Shown: one piece after another, positions 51,664-61,153 of the stretch
How positions within the stretch are numbered: position 1 is the first letter of the stretch
Layout: each line of letters starts with the position of its first letter
Assembly: GCA_021776925.1 (NCBI GenBank)
Contig: JAJFFB010000016.1
Span: 1-64,000, forward strand
From: Planctomycetota bacterium
GTDB taxonomy: Bacteria; Planctomycetota; UBA1135
Length of the DNA: 64,000 bases
Reading direction: 5' to 3'
Position numbers and translations under genes: made by a program
Notes under the pieces: model-generated
Seen by the model: only the letters and a program-made list of their open reading frames with translations
Database searches by the model: none
Told to the model about the DNA's origin: nothing

Positions 51664-54600
51664 ATGACCAGGAGAACCGCCCCGATCCTCTGGTTTCCCA
51701 TGCTGGTGCTGGCCACCGCGTGTGGCGGCAGCGGATCTGGAAGCGGTGGCGGCGCTGCCGCCAGACTCAGCCTGATCGGCTGCACCCTGGGGTGCGCTGG
51801 CGGCAATTGCAGCGTTGGACAGATCGAAGAAAACGCCACCCTGGTGTTCAACTTCAATCAGGCGATCCAGGAATCCAGCGTTGGGCCAGACAGCATCTCG
51901 ATTACCCTTGCTGCGACGGGGGCGCCCGCAGTGGGGCAGTTCCAGGTCGCTGGCAAGGAGGTGCGTTTCGTGCCGACCTTTGTCGACGGCCCGGCCGGTC
52001 CGACCTTTGGGTTTGACCACGCCGGCCTGTATCGGGTCGAAATCGGCACCGGGTCCGCGACCCAGAAGCTGCGCAGCAGCAGCGGCGCGCTTGAGGGTCA
52101 GTTGTCGTGCCTGGTGCGCACCGAGGGCATCCAGGATTACGTGCCAGGCCCTCCGGTCGTGGCGGTCAGCCCCAGTGGCGGCAAACCCGCCGATGGCGCC
52201 TTCGACATCGTGCTGGTTTTCGCCGACGTATTGTCGCAGGTGCAGGTGCTCGACGGCGCCGGCGGGAGTCCGACCGTCGCGGTCGAACTGGTGACCGCCA
52301 CCGGTCCTGGACTGCCGGTGTCCGGCACCTTCTTTTTCCTCGCCGACGTGGATGCCGGGCAGTCGGTGCTGACCTTCCATCCAGACCAGGACTTTCCCTA
52401 CGATGCCAACGGCACGCGCCACCTCGAGGTGACGGTCGACGCCGCCATCACCGATCTGGCTGGCAACGCCTTGAGCAATCCCGGAGGGTTCCGGGTCGAA
52501 CTGCCGGCGGGCGGTCTGCAGGACGGCGAGCTGCTGGAAGACTTCACCGGCATCGTCCAACTCGACGCCGAGCGCAGCGCTGCCGGATTGTGGACCGGCA
52601 GCGGCTTTCTGGATTCCGGACTTGCCGCCGACACTGGGCGGCACCGCGGCGGCGGTCATGGCCTGCTTGGCGATGGCTCGCTCGACGGTCTGACCCTGAG
52701 CACCGAGGCGACCACTTTCTCTTCGCCCCTGCTCGGTCTTGACCTGGATCTGGACGGTGCCAACCAGGGCGCCTATTTCTTCACCAAGCTGGAACTCGGC
52801 ACCACCGCCAGCGCCAGCGGTTCCGCCCCCTTGCGTCTGATCACGCGTGGTGCGGTCAGCGTGACCGGAACGCTGAACCTGTCGGGAGCGGCGGGGGATC
52901 TGAACTTCCCGCTCTATCGGCCGGTGGACGAGCGCGTCTGGTTCCTGCCCGGCGAGGAGCCCAGCGCCGAAATGCAGTCCCTGCTGTCGGACCTGCAAGA
53001 AGCCACCGGCGGCCTCGGCGGCAGCGGTGAGCTCAGCGCCGGATCGGGGGGACAGGGTGGGGCCAGCTGGTACACCCTGGCCTTCTATTACGACGACGAT
53101 CTCGACGGCTGGTACGAGTGGGAGAAACCTCCCGGAGGCAACCCGCCCGATCCGGCGCGTTATTTCAACGGTGCCACCGGTCCCGCGACCACCACCGTGC
53201 ACGGCAGCAATGGTGGCCGCGTCGGCGGCGGTTTCGCCAGCGGCACGCCCTTCGGCGCCACCAACGCCGACCACGCGCTGGACCTGGATCAAGGCTCCGG
53301 CATGGGCACCTTCGCCTGGCCGCCGAAGAGCAATCGTCTGCCGCTGGACTCCGAGGTAAGCGCCAACACCTGGTGGAGCACCACCAATGGCGACGACATC
53401 GGCGCCTATTACTACACCGGCTCGGCGTTCTTCGAGTGGTTCTCACGCGCCCGCGCCCGCGGTGGCGGTGGTGGTGGTTATTGGCTGACCGGGGAGCGCG
53501 GCTGGGTGCACGACCCCGATCCGGCGTTCATGGACCCACGCGGAAGTCCGCTGGTCGTACCCGACCTGGATGATCTGCCCAATCAATCCAATTTCGATTT
53601 CAATGGAGTCCGCAGCTTCCTCGGCAGCGGCGATGAGCAGTGGCGTGACTGGCCCTCCTACCTGGCCTGGGATGGAGTCTCGGGTGGCAGCATGGAAGAC
53701 GGCGCCGGCGGCCAGCTCAGTGAAGAGAGCGGCGGGCTGCCGGTTGCATTCTTCACTTTGGATCCGGAAAGCGGATTTCTGCGCGGCGGTTCGGGTGGCG
53801 GCGGGGCCGGCATGGGACAACACGGCTCCTACAACCGCGAAGTCTTCAGCGGCGCCAACACCTTCGAGGCGATCGACAGCTATCGCACCTCCGACGGTGC
53901 CGGCGGTGGCGCTGGGGGGGGGGCGGTCCAGTTCCACTGTGGCGGCGACTTCCTGCTTTCCGGCCTGGTTGATCTGGCCGGCGGAGACGGCGGCAGCAGC
54001 GCCGCTCAGATCGCCGGCCCTTACGCCATCGATCCGGTCGCTTTCTTCAAGACCATGCCCGGAGACGCCGGCGGCGGCGGCGGATCGGGCGGAGCGCTGC
54101 TGTTGCAGGTCGGTGGCAATCTGCAGGCGGCAGCCAAATCGATCGACCTGAACGGCGGCGCCGGCGGCGTCGGCGCGGTCGGCAACCACGGCGGTTCCGG
54201 TGGTGCCGGGGTCCTGCGGCTGGAATCTGCCGCCGCCTTCGACCTCGGCGACCTCGATGGAATCGTGCTGCCGCTGGAAGCTGCCGACCTCGGCCAACGC
54301 CCTGAGTTTGGCCTCAGTGGTGCCAATTGGAGTGACTATGGAGTCGCGTGGCCCGGTGGATTCGGCGACTTCAGCGTCGCCCGTGCGGTGGGGGCTGGCA
54401 GCGTTTTCTTCAACGGCAACGCCAGTGGTGTGGCCTCGGGGTGGTACCAGGTTCCGACCACCGTGCTCGAGGCCACCTTGACTGGCTATCTGATCCGCTG
54501 CGAATGGAGCGACGGCAGCAGCGGTGCTCAGATCCTGGATTTCGACCAGGATCAGCCGCCGACGCCCGGACTGACGCCGCTGTGGATGGCCCTGCAGACC

Positions 54601-54804
54601 GCCGTTCCCGGCGGTAACGCGCGCCCTTGGCTGGTGCCCGGTTTCAACACGCTGGTCGGCGGCGTCGAGGAGCTGGCGACCCAGGCCACCGACCGCGCGC
54701 GATGGCATCTGGTCTTTGACCAAGATCTGGTCGCCGCCCTCATCGGCAACCACCCGAAGGCCTATTTCCGCGTGCTCGAGGTCCACCTCCTGTGGGAGGA
54801 ATAG
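51664..54804 (+). CDS. Giant Gly-rich surface lipoprotein, subfamily B (member 3)
   Basis: 1046 residues, anchored at C20 (LATAC). Collinear with the preceding gene: CTLGCAGGNC puts cysteines at exactly 40, 44 and 49. GIQDYVPGPPVVAVSP, GLWTGSGFLDSGL, GGASWYTLAFYYDDDLDGW, SRARARGGGGGGYW and FFTLDPESGFLRGG recur in order, and the end VHLLWEE matches VRFLWRE. The Gly-rich beta region suggests a repetitive beta-helix with loops. A run of ten G (53914-53923) encodes part of a Gly block. It starts 40 bases after the previous stop and its end overlaps the amidohydrolase start by 13 bases. Confidence 0.8.
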   Translation: MTRRTAPILWFPMLVLATACGGSGSGSGGGAAARLSLIGCTLGCAGGNCSVGQIEENATLVFNFNQAIQESSVGPDSISITLAATGAPAVGQFQVAGKEVRFVPTFVDGPAGPTFGFDHAGLYRVEIGTGSATQKLRSSSGALEGQLSCLVRTEGIQDYVPGPPVVAVSPSGGKPADGAFDIVLVFADVLSQVQVLDGAGGSPTVAVELVTATGPGLPVSGTFFFLADVDAGQSVLTFHPDQDFPYDANGTRHLEVTVDAAITDLAGNALSNPGGFRVELPAGGLQDGELLEDFTGIVQLDAERSAAGLWTGSGFLDSGLAADTGRHRGGGHGLLGDGSLDGLTLSTEATTFSSPLLGLDLDLDGANQGAYFFTKLELGTTASASGSAPLRLITRGAVSVTGTLNLSGAAGDLNFPLYRPVDERVWFLPGEEPSAEMQSLLSDLQEATGGLGGSGELSAGSGGQGGASWYTLAFYYDDDLDGWYEWEKPPGGNPPDPARYFNGATGPATTTVHGSNGGRVGGGFASGTPFGATNADHALDLDQGSGMGTFAWPPKSNRLPLDSEVSANTWWSTTNGDDIGAYYYTGSAFFEWFSRARARGGGGGGYWLTGERGWVHDPDPAFMDPRGSPLVVPDLDDLPNQSNFDFNGVRSFLGSGDEQWRDWPSYLAWDGVSGGSMEDGAGGQLSEESGGLPVAFFTLDPESGFLRGGSGGGGAGMGQHGSYNREVFSGANTFEAIDSYRTSDGAGGGAGGGAVQFHCGGDFLLSGLVDLAGGDGGSSAAQIAGPYAIDPVAFFKTMPGDAGGGGGSGGALLLQVGGNLQAAAKSIDLNGGAGGVGAVGNHGGSGGAGVLRLESAAAFDLGDLDGIVLPLEAADLGQRPEFGLSGANWSDYGVAWPGGFGDFSVARAVGAGSVFFNGNASGVASGWYQVPTTVLEATLTGYLIRCEWSDGSSGAQILDFDQDQPPTPGLTPLWMALQTAVPGGNARPWLVPGFNTLVGGVEELATQATDRARWHLVFDQDLVAALIGNHPKAYFRVLEVHLLWEE

Positions 54805-56078
54805 GCGCCGCCCGCAACCTGTTGCGACACTACCGTCCTGCGGCCTTGTTGGTGGATTCGCAGCGCCTGTTGCGGCGGCCGCTGCTCGAGGTCGACTCGC
54901 GCGGCCGGGCACGATTGCTCAGTGGCGAAGAAACGCCGCCGTCGGCGGTCGAAGAATACCCGCAACAGCTGTGGACCGCGGCGCCGGCGCTGGCGCACGT
55001 CCACCTGGAGAGTCATGACGCGCCCAGTGCAGAGTGGCCACGGGATAGTTTTGCCGCGTGGGCCGATGCCTTGCTGCGCTGGCGCGACCACAGCGATCGC
55101 CAGGACCCGGCGCTGAGTGCGGCCGCATCTCTGGAGGAACTGTACCTGGCAGGGTGCGGCGCGGCGCTCGGCCACCAGGCGGAGGCGGGCGCCGACGGCA
55201 GCACCTGGCCGCGCGCGACTGAGGCGGAAGGGGCCTTGCGGTGGACCTGCCTGAAGGAGGTTTTTGCCCCCGATCCCGCCGACGCCAGCAAGGTTCTGGC
55301 GGCCATGAGCTCGAACAGCGCCGGCGGCTGGGCCTTGCACGCGCCGTATTCGGTTTCGGCCGAACTGGCCACCGCCCTGTTCCGCCAGACGCCCGTGCAC
55401 CATGCGCGGCGTTCGATTCATCTGGGCGAACACCCTGAGGAGCGTGGCTTGCTCGCCGCGGGCACGGGCGCCCTGGCGGATCTCTTTGCCCGCCGCGGGA
55501 GGCAGCACGGCGATGCGCACTGGCCGTCCCCGGTGGACTGGCTGGAGCAGGTCGCCCCCGGCGCGCAACCGCAATTGCTGACCGTGCACTGTGGCGACCT
55601 CAAGGTCGAGGAACTGCGCCGCCTGGCGGTCAAGCAGGTGCACATCGTGTGGTGCCCAGGTACGCACGAGTACTTTCAGCGGCCGCTGCCGGCCTTCGCC
55701 GCCGCCGGTCTGCCGGCCCCCGCGCTGGGGTGTGACTCGCGCGCCTCCAACGCGGCGTTGGACCCGCTGCGGGAAGTGCGCCTGGCGCGCCGGCTGCTGC
55801 CGGCCTACGACGCCCAGCAATGGTGGCAGGCGATGACCGTGACTGGCGCCGCCGCCCTGGGTGGCGCGGTTGGACCGGCCCCGCGTCCGCCTGGCCGCGC
55901 AGCACCGGGCGGCACAGCGCCGGGCCGCGCAGCGCACTTCCAGGCGCCGCTCGGCCTCGCCGGAGGTTGCGCGGTGCTGGCCTTTACCGACCCCGGCTTG
56001 CATGACGCGGCCTCGGTCTGCGACCATCTGACCGCCGCCGACGGGCCCGCTCCGCTGGGTCCGGTGCGCTGGCTGTGA
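54792..56078 (+). CDS. Amidohydrolase-family protein (deaminase-like)
   Basis: 428 residues from a GTG inside the end of the previous gene (13-base overlap); no closer start exists. It is a TIM-barrel metal hydrolase: a possible HxH metal pair in AHVHLESHDAP (about 70), HAPYSVSAEL (about 184), IHLGEHPEERGLL (about 208), TVHCGDLKVEEL and the late CDSRASNAALDPLREVRLAR segment follow the pattern of cytosine, MTA/SAH or aminodeoxyfutalosine deaminases. The substrate cannot be told from sequence. A Pro/Ala/Gly-rich insertion near 362-385 is odd. The next gene, a DHH phosphoesterase, starts 13 bases later, so a role in nucleotide salvage is plausible. Confidence 0.72.
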   Translation: MGGIGAARNLLRHYRPAALLVDSQRLLRRPLLEVDSRGRARLLSGEETPPSAVEEYPQQLWTAAPALAHVHLESHDAPSAEWPRDSFAAWADALLRWRDHSDRQDPALSAAASLEELYLAGCGAALGHQAEAGADGSTWPRATEAEGALRWTCLKEVFAPDPADASKVLAAMSSNSAGGWALHAPYSVSAELATALFRQTPVHHARRSIHLGEHPEERGLLAAGTGALADLFARRGRQHGDAHWPSPVDWLEQVAPGAQPQLLTVHCGDLKVEELRRLAVKQVHIVWCPGTHEYFQRPLPAFAAAGLPAPALGCDSRASNAALDPLREVRLARRLLPAYDAQQWWQAMTVTGAAALGGAVGPAPRPPGRAAPGGTAPGRAAHFQAPLGLAGGCAVLAFTDPGLHDAASVCDHLTAADGPAPLGPVRWL

Positions 56079-56091
56079 AAGCGACCCACCG

Positions 56092-57105
56092 ATGACCTCC
56101 ACCACTCTCCCTGCGATCACCCCCGACGTCATCGAACGGCTTCGCCAGTCTGAGCGCGTGTTGGTCACCGGTCATCTGCGCGCCGATGGCGACTGCCTGG
56201 GTACTGCGATTGTCCTTGCGCGCTGTTTGCGCGACGCCGGCAAGCAGGTCGAGATCGTCATGCCCGATCCGCCCGACCCGCGCTACGGCTTCCTTTTCGA
56301 GAAAACCCCTTGGTCCATCTACGCGCCGGACAGCGAACTGCCGCCTTACGACCTGGCGATCGTGACCGACTGCAACGACTTCCGCCGCCTCGGCGCGATG
56401 GGGCCCTTGGTCGAGTTCGCCTCCGCCCCGCGCTTGCTGGTCGACCACCATCCGCTGGGCGATCCGGCAGGGCAGTGGGATTACCGCGTTCACGACGTCG
56501 CTGCGGCGGCGTCGGGCTTGCTGGCGGTACGCCTCGCGCGCGCGCTGGATCTGCAGCTTGATCGTGCCGCCTGCGAAGCGGCATTCGTTGCGCTGATGAC
56601 CGACACCGGTTGGCTCAAGTATTCCAACGCCAGCCCCGAGGCCTTTGCCGTGGCGGCGGCCTTGGTCGAGGGGGGGGTGCGCCCGGCGCAGCTGTTCCAG
56701 AACCTCTATCAACGCAACGATCCGGCCACTCCGGCGGGTCTGGCGGCAGCGCTGGGCAGCGCCGAATACCTGTGTGAACAACGCGCCGTGGTGGCCGGCG
56801 TCAGCGACGCCGAACTGGCCGCAGCCGGAGGCATCCTGGTCGAGAGCGATGACCTCATGGACATCCTGCGTTCGGTGGGTCGGGTCGAGGCAGTGGCTTT
56901 TTTGAGCGAACGCCAGGGCGCGGTCAAAGTGTCCTGGCGCAGCAAGGAATGGCTCGACGTCAATGCTCTGGCCAAGGCCTGCGGCGGCGGCGGCCACGCC
57001 CGCGCCGCCGGCGCCACCTTCCCGCCCGAGGTCGATCTGCAGCAGGCGCGCGAGCGGGTCAAGCAATTGCTGCGCGAAGCCTTCCAGGACGCCCCGCGCG
57101 CTTAG
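56092..57105 (+). CDS. DHH/DHHA1 phosphoesterase (NrnA-like oligoribonuclease or pAp phosphatase)
   Basis: 337 residues. Motif I is HLRADGDCLGTA (Ser of DGDSLG replaced by Cys), motif II DCNDFRRLG and motif III VDHHPLGD, the DHH triad. A DHHA1 domain with GGGGHARAAGATF (about 300) is present at the C-terminus. Proteins of this form hydrolyse nano-RNA, pAp or cyclic-di-nucleotide breakdown products using manganese. It lies downstream of the amidohydrolase and is convergent with proline dehydrogenase at only 5 bases. Confidence 0.9.
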   Translation: MTSTTLPAITPDVIERLRQSERVLVTGHLRADGDCLGTAIVLARCLRDAGKQVEIVMPDPPDPRYGFLFEKTPWSIYAPDSELPPYDLAIVTDCNDFRRLGAMGPLVEFASAPRLLVDHHPLGDPAGQWDYRVHDVAAAASGLLAVRLARALDLQLDRAACEAAFVALMTDTGWLKYSNASPEAFAVAAALVEGGVRPAQLFQNLYQRNDPATPAGLAAALGSAEYLCEQRAVVAGVSDAELAAAGGILVESDDLMDILRSVGRVEAVAFLSERQGAVKVSWRSKEWLDVNALAKACGGGGHARAAGATFPPEVDLQQARERVKQLLREAFQDAPRA

Positions 57106-57110
57106 CAGCA

Positions 57111-58046
57111 TCAGATCCCGGCGTCGGTCTGCATTTTCTCGCGCCGGCGGAACATCCCCATCAGCGCGTAGCGCGCCAGCTTCGGATTCTTGCTCAGGCG
57201 GCGCATGACGTAGGGATACCACTGCGTGCCGTAGGGCACGTAGGTGCGCACCGGCAGGCCTTCTTGACGGCAGCGCGCGCGCAGGTCTTCGCGCACCCCG
57301 AGCAGCATCTGCACTTCGCAACGCGCGCGCGCCTCGGGCATGTCGGCGAGGATTTCCTTGAGCCCTCGCACCAGGACGTCGTCGTGAGTGGCCACGCCGA
57401 CGCGCGCGCCGCCGGCCAGCAATAGGCGCAGGGTGCGCAGATAGGCGTCGTTGACTTCGCCTCCGTCCTGGAAGGCGATGCGGGCGGGCTCGACGTAGAT
57501 GCCCTTGACCAGGCGCACGTCAAGCGGCTGCGAGGATTGCAGCAGCTGGGCGGCGTCGTCCTCGGTGCGGCGCAGCATCGACTGCAGAACGCAGCCGACG
57601 TGCGCGCCGAACTCGTCGCGCAGGCGGCCGAAGACCTGCAGGGTGTCGTCGGTGGTCGGCGAATCCTCCATTTCGAAGCGCAGGAAGGCATCGGCATCAC
57701 GCGCCTTTTCGAGAATGCCGCGCACCGACTGGTGGCAGAAGTCGACGTCGATGGCCAGGCCGAGCTGCGTCGGCTTGAGCGAGATGTTGCGCTCCATTCC
57801 CTGGGCGATCAGCGCCTCGAGCAGCTCTACGTACTCGGTCGCCGCGGCGTCGACACCGGCGCGGTCCTCGACCGCTTCACCGAGGATGTCAAAGGTGATG
57901 CGGTAGCCGCCAGCCGCCAGTTTGCGCCCGACCTTGAGCGCTGCGTCGGCGCTTTCGCCGGCGATATAACGGCGTGACAGACGCCGCACCAACGGCCGGG
58001 GTACGAGGGGCAGCGAGGCGGCGACAATTCGGTCGAAGAAGCTCAT
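57111..58046 (-). CDS. Proline dehydrogenase (monofunctional)
   Basis: 311 residues. I chose the ATG at 58046 (MSFFDRIV...), since the longer frame upstream is unlike the family. It is an FAD-dependent TIM barrel that oxidises proline to pyrroline-5-carboxylate. Visible motifs are ISLKPTQLGLAID, the MEDSPTTDDTL substrate/FAD segment, VRLVKGIYVEP and GVREDLRARC...RTYVPYG near the C-terminus. Its size is that of single-domain bacterial PRODH, without the PutA aldehyde dehydrogenase part. No pyrroline-carboxylate dehydrogenase gene is in the window. It is divergent from the transporter gene. Confidence 0.92.
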   Translation of the reverse strand: MSFFDRIVAASLPLVPRPLVRRLSRRYIAGESADAALKVGRKLAAGGYRITFDILGEAVEDRAGVDAAATEYVELLEALIAQGMERNISLKPTQLGLAIDVDFCHQSVRGILEKARDADAFLRFEMEDSPTTDDTLQVFGRLRDEFGAHVGCVLQSMLRRTEDDAAQLLQSSQPLDVRLVKGIYVEPARIAFQDGGEVNDAYLRTLRLLLAGGARVGVATHDDVLVRGLKEILADMPEARARCEVQMLLGVREDLRARCRQEGLPVRTYVPYGTQWYPYVMRRLSKNPKLARYALMGMFRRREKMQTDAGI

Positions 58047-58113
58047 CGAAGGGTCCCGGTCGCCCAGGATGCCCATAGGATGGCGTCGCAGGCATGTTCC
58101 TGCCAGACCTGTC

Positions 58114-59643
58114 ATGGGGCCTGTTGCAGATTCCCCCCGTCCGCCTTTGCTGCGCTTCGTCTCCGGCCTGGCGTTGGCGGTGGTGGTCCCCTTCCTGCCG
58201 GGGATCGCGGCGATGCCAGGAGACGCACGCGCGGTCGCCGGCGTGGCCACGCTGACCGCGTGGTGCTGGCTGACCGCGGCGCTGCCGCTGCCGGTGGCCT
58301 CACTGTTGCCGGCGCTGCTGTTGCCGGCCACCGGCGTCGTGCCGGCCAGCGTCGTCGCTCCCTGGTACTACCACGACATCCTGCTGCTCTTCCTCGGCGG
58401 CTTCCTGCTCGCGGTGGCGCTGGAGAAACACGCCCTGCACCGGCGCTTCGCACTGCGCGCTCTGACCCTCTTTGGTTCCTCGCCGCGGCGCCTGGTACTC
58501 GGCTTCATGGTCGTCGCTGCCGGCCTCAGCATGTTCATCAGCAACACCAGCACCGCGCTGCTGATGCTGCCGGTGGCGGTGGCGGTGCTGGACCGCTGCA
58601 GCGAAACCGATCGCGAATGCCTGACCGCCCCGTTGTTGCTCGGACTGGCGTATTCCTGCTCCATCGGCGGCGTCGCCACGCCGATCGGCACGGCTCCTAA
58701 CAGCGTCTTTCTCGGCCAGTTGCATGACCGTTTTCCGGATGCGCCGGAAATCGGATTCGGCACCTGGTTCCTCGGCGCGCTGCCGCTGGTGGCGTCCTTC
58801 CTATTCGTCGCCTGGGTGGTCCTGACCCGCGTGGTCCACCGCGTCCCGGGGCGCTCCGAAGGCGATCCCAGCCGCTTCCGCGACGAGCGTCGCCTGGCCG
58901 GACCGCGCAATCGCGAACAGAACCTGGTGCTGGTGGTCTTCGCCGCGGTGGCCTTGCTGTGGATGACGCGCAGCGGCGCCGATTTCGGCAAATTCGCACT
59001 GCCAGGCTGGAAGATGCTCTTGCCCGAACGCATCGGCGCGGCGATCAGCGATGCCACCGTAGCCTTGCTCGGCGTGGTGTTCCTCTTCCTGCTGCCCGGG
59101 CGCGGCAGCCGCAGCGGCGCGCTGCTCGACTGGGAAGACGCGCGCCGTGTGCCGTGGGGAATCTTGCTGCTGCTCGGTGGCGGCTTTGCCTTGGCGCGGT
59201 CCTTCGAAAGCAGCGGCCTGTCGGCCGAGGTCGGACGCGCGCTGTCCGGCTCGCTCGGCCAGCTGCCGCCGGTGTGGACTGTTTTGATCCTGGTCCTGGT
59301 GGTGACCTTCCTCACCGAGATCACCTCCAACACCGCCACCGTCAACGTCATGCTGCCGCTGTTGTTCGGCGCCAGTGTCGAAGCGGGCATTCACCCGCTG
59401 CTGCTGGCGCTGCCGTGCACCTTCGCGGTGAGCTGCGCCTTCATGCTGCCGGTGGCCACCCCGCCCAATGCCATCCTCTTCTCCAGCGGACGCATCCGCG
59501 TGGCGCAGATGGCGCGCGCCGGAGTGATCCTGAATCTGGCCACCGCCCTCCTGGTGACCTTCTTCATCCTCAACTGGACCGCCGCACTGTGGGGTTTCGA
59601 CCTGTCGGTTTTTCCGGACTGGGCCAAGCCGGCGGAACCCTAG
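58114..59643 (+). CDS. SLC13/DASS-family anion transporter
   Basis: 510 residues from the ATG at 58114; an ATG at 58069 would add an Arg-rich leader and leave only 22 bases to the divergent gene. A polytopic inner-membrane protein with about eleven hydrophobic segments. Both family SNT motifs are present: FISNTSTALLMLP (about 152) and EITSNTATVNVMLP (about 412), which in VcINDY-type carriers bind sodium and the carboxylate. Likely substrates are di- or tricarboxylates, or sulfate. It is divergent from proline dehydrogenase, so a link through carbon supply is possible but unproved. Confidence 0.88.
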   Translation: MGPVADSPRPPLLRFVSGLALAVVVPFLPGIAAMPGDARAVAGVATLTAWCWLTAALPLPVASLLPALLLPATGVVPASVVAPWYYHDILLLFLGGFLLAVALEKHALHRRFALRALTLFGSSPRRLVLGFMVVAAGLSMFISNTSTALLMLPVAVAVLDRCSETDRECLTAPLLLGLAYSCSIGGVATPIGTAPNSVFLGQLHDRFPDAPEIGFGTWFLGALPLVASFLFVAWVVLTRVVHRVPGRSEGDPSRFRDERRLAGPRNREQNLVLVVFAAVALLWMTRSGADFGKFALPGWKMLLPERIGAAISDATVALLGVVFLFLLPGRGSRSGALLDWEDARRVPWGILLLLGGGFALARSFESSGLSAEVGRALSGSLGQLPPVWTVLILVLVVTFLTEITSNTATVNVMLPLLFGASVEAGIHPLLLALPCTFAVSCAFMLPVATPPNAILFSSGRIRVAQMARAGVILNLATALLVTFFILNWTAALWGFDLSVFPDWAKPAEP

Positions 59644-59686
59644 CAGATGGGATGAGAAGGCCGATCTGCTAGACCGGATTCGGGTC

Positions 59687-59692
59687 TATACT
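59687..59692 (+). promoter_or_regulatory. Possible -10 box (TATACT) before the sulfatase-fold gene
   Basis: TATACT is a near-perfect -10 hexamer, but no convincing -35 box lies 16-18 bases upstream. If used, transcription would start near 59699, coinciding with the first in-frame ATG and favouring the later ATG at 59774 as translation start. Confidence 0.35.
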
Positions 59693-59773
59693 TCGACCAT
59701 GCGAGGGGGACCGGATCGTGGCGCTGCAGTGGCAATCGGTGTGTTCGGCACGAAATCCCGCGTCGGTCGCGGC

Positions 59774-61153
59774 ATGATGCGTCTGGCCGCCCTCCTCACC
59801 GGCATCGCGCTGCTCTTCTGCGAACGCTCGAAGCCGCTGCCGGAGCACGATTTTATTTTCATATCGATCGACACGCTGCGCGCCGACCACCTGCCCTTTT
59901 ATGGCTATGGGCGCACCACCAGCGGTACCGCCAGCGAGCGGTTCAGCCTCGCCTGGCTGGCCGAGCAGGGCGAGGTGTGGGAGCAGTGCTGGTCGCCGGT
60001 GGGCAAGACGCTGCCGGCGCTCGGCAGCTTCTGGACCGGCGAGCATCCGCTCGAACACGGCGCGGTGGCCAATTCCACCCCGCTGCAGGCGTCTTCGCGC
60101 GCGCGCCGTTTTCAACGGCGGGGCTATCACACCGTGGCGCGGGTCGCCAATCGCGCCCTCGGTGCGGAAATGGGACTGGCCGACGGCTTCGAGGATTACG
60201 CGCTCGCCCCCGGCGCGCAGGAGGGCAGCATTCCGGTCTACATGATGGCAGCGGCCGCCCCGGCCATCGCCGCCGGCGAGCCGCTGATGTTGTGGGCGCA
60301 CTTCATGGCCCCGCACCAGCCCTACGCGCCGCCGCCGGCGTACCAGCGTCGTTTCATGCGCGACGACGAAGCGCTCGATCCGCTCGGCAGCAACGAGGTG
60401 CTGTCGGCCTTCCACCATGATCCCGATTCGCTGACGCCCGACCTGCACCAGCACATGGTCAATCTCTACGACGCCGAGATCGTGGCCGCAGCCGCCTGGG
60501 TGCGCCAGCTGCTCAGCTCTCTCGACCAGGCCTACGCCGACGCCGGCCGCGGCGGCCTGCTTGACAACGCGGTCGTGGTTTTCTTCAGTGACCACGGCGA
60601 AGAGCTGGGCGAACGCGCCGGCTATTTCATGCACGCCAAGAGCCTTTACCGCGGTGTGCTGCGCGTGCCGCTGGTGATCGCCGGCCCCGGCCACTCTGCC
60701 GGCCGCCGCACCCAGCCGATCGCGCTCGAGGAGGTGCTTCCCTGGGTCCTGGACCAACGACCACCCGCTGGCGGCCCCTTCTATAGTAGCTGGCAGACGC
60801 AGTTCTACGGCGTGCGCGACGCGCGTTGGACCTTGCTGCACAATCCCTGCGCCAATCCCCTGGGCCCGCTCGAACCCCCCGTCGACGCCGCCTATCCCTA
60901 CGCCGAGGTCGCGCTCTACGATCGCAGCGTCGACGCCAACGAGAGCAACGACGTGGCCGCGGCGCATCCCCAGGAAGTACGCCGGCTGCTCGGCCTGATG
61001 CGGTCCTGGTACCAGGATCTCGAACGCCCTGAGCCGCGCTTCCTTGGCCAGGATCCGCAGGCGCGTCAACAGATCCTGGCCAACCTGGGTTATCTCGACG
61101 AGGTTCCCGACGAGGTGTGTCCGCCGTGGCGTGCACAGGACTGGAAGCCTTGA
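59774..61153 (+). CDS. Sulfatase / alkaline phosphatase-fold protein lacking the formylglycine motif
   Basis: 459 residues from the ATG at 59774, so that a hydrophobic signal (MMRLAALLTGIALLFC) comes first; an ATG at 59699 is possible. The fold is shown by FISIDTLRADHLPFYGYGR (metal aspartate), the SFWTGEHPLEHGAV segment, HFMAPHQPYAPP and VFFSDHGEELGER (second metal site). The classical sulfatase CxPxR/SxPxR nucleophile motif is absent; the position reads CWSPVGKTLPALGS, so Thr or Ser may be the nucleophile, as in phospho-transferases. Export and coupling to the next membrane gene suggest modification of a cell-surface polymer or lipid. Confidence 0.8.
   Translation: MMRLAALLTGIALLFCERSKPLPEHDFIFISIDTLRADHLPFYGYGRTTSGTASERFSLAWLAEQGEVWEQCWSPVGKTLPALGSFWTGEHPLEHGAVANSTPLQASSRARRFQRRGYHTVARVANRALGAEMGLADGFEDYALAPGAQEGSIPVYMMAAAAPAIAAGEPLMLWAHFMAPHQPYAPPPAYQRRFMRDDEALDPLGSNEVLSAFHHDPDSLTPDLHQHMVNLYDAEIVAAAAWVRQLLSSLDQAYADAGRGGLLDNAVVVFFSDHGEELGERAGYFMHAKSLYRGVLRVPLVIAGPGHSAGRRTQPIALEEVLPWVLDQRPPAGGPFYSSWQTQFYGVRDARWTLLHNPCANPLGPLEPPVDAAYPYAEVALYDRSVDANESNDVAAAHPQEVRRLLGLMRSWYQDLERPEPRFLGQDPQARQQILANLGYLDEVPDEVCPPWRAQDWKP

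Noticed and set aside
54792-56078. Assignment as aminodeoxyfutalosine deaminase (menaquinone pathway)
   Set aside because: The amidohydrolase motifs do not separate this from other deaminases, and no menaquinone gene is nearby.
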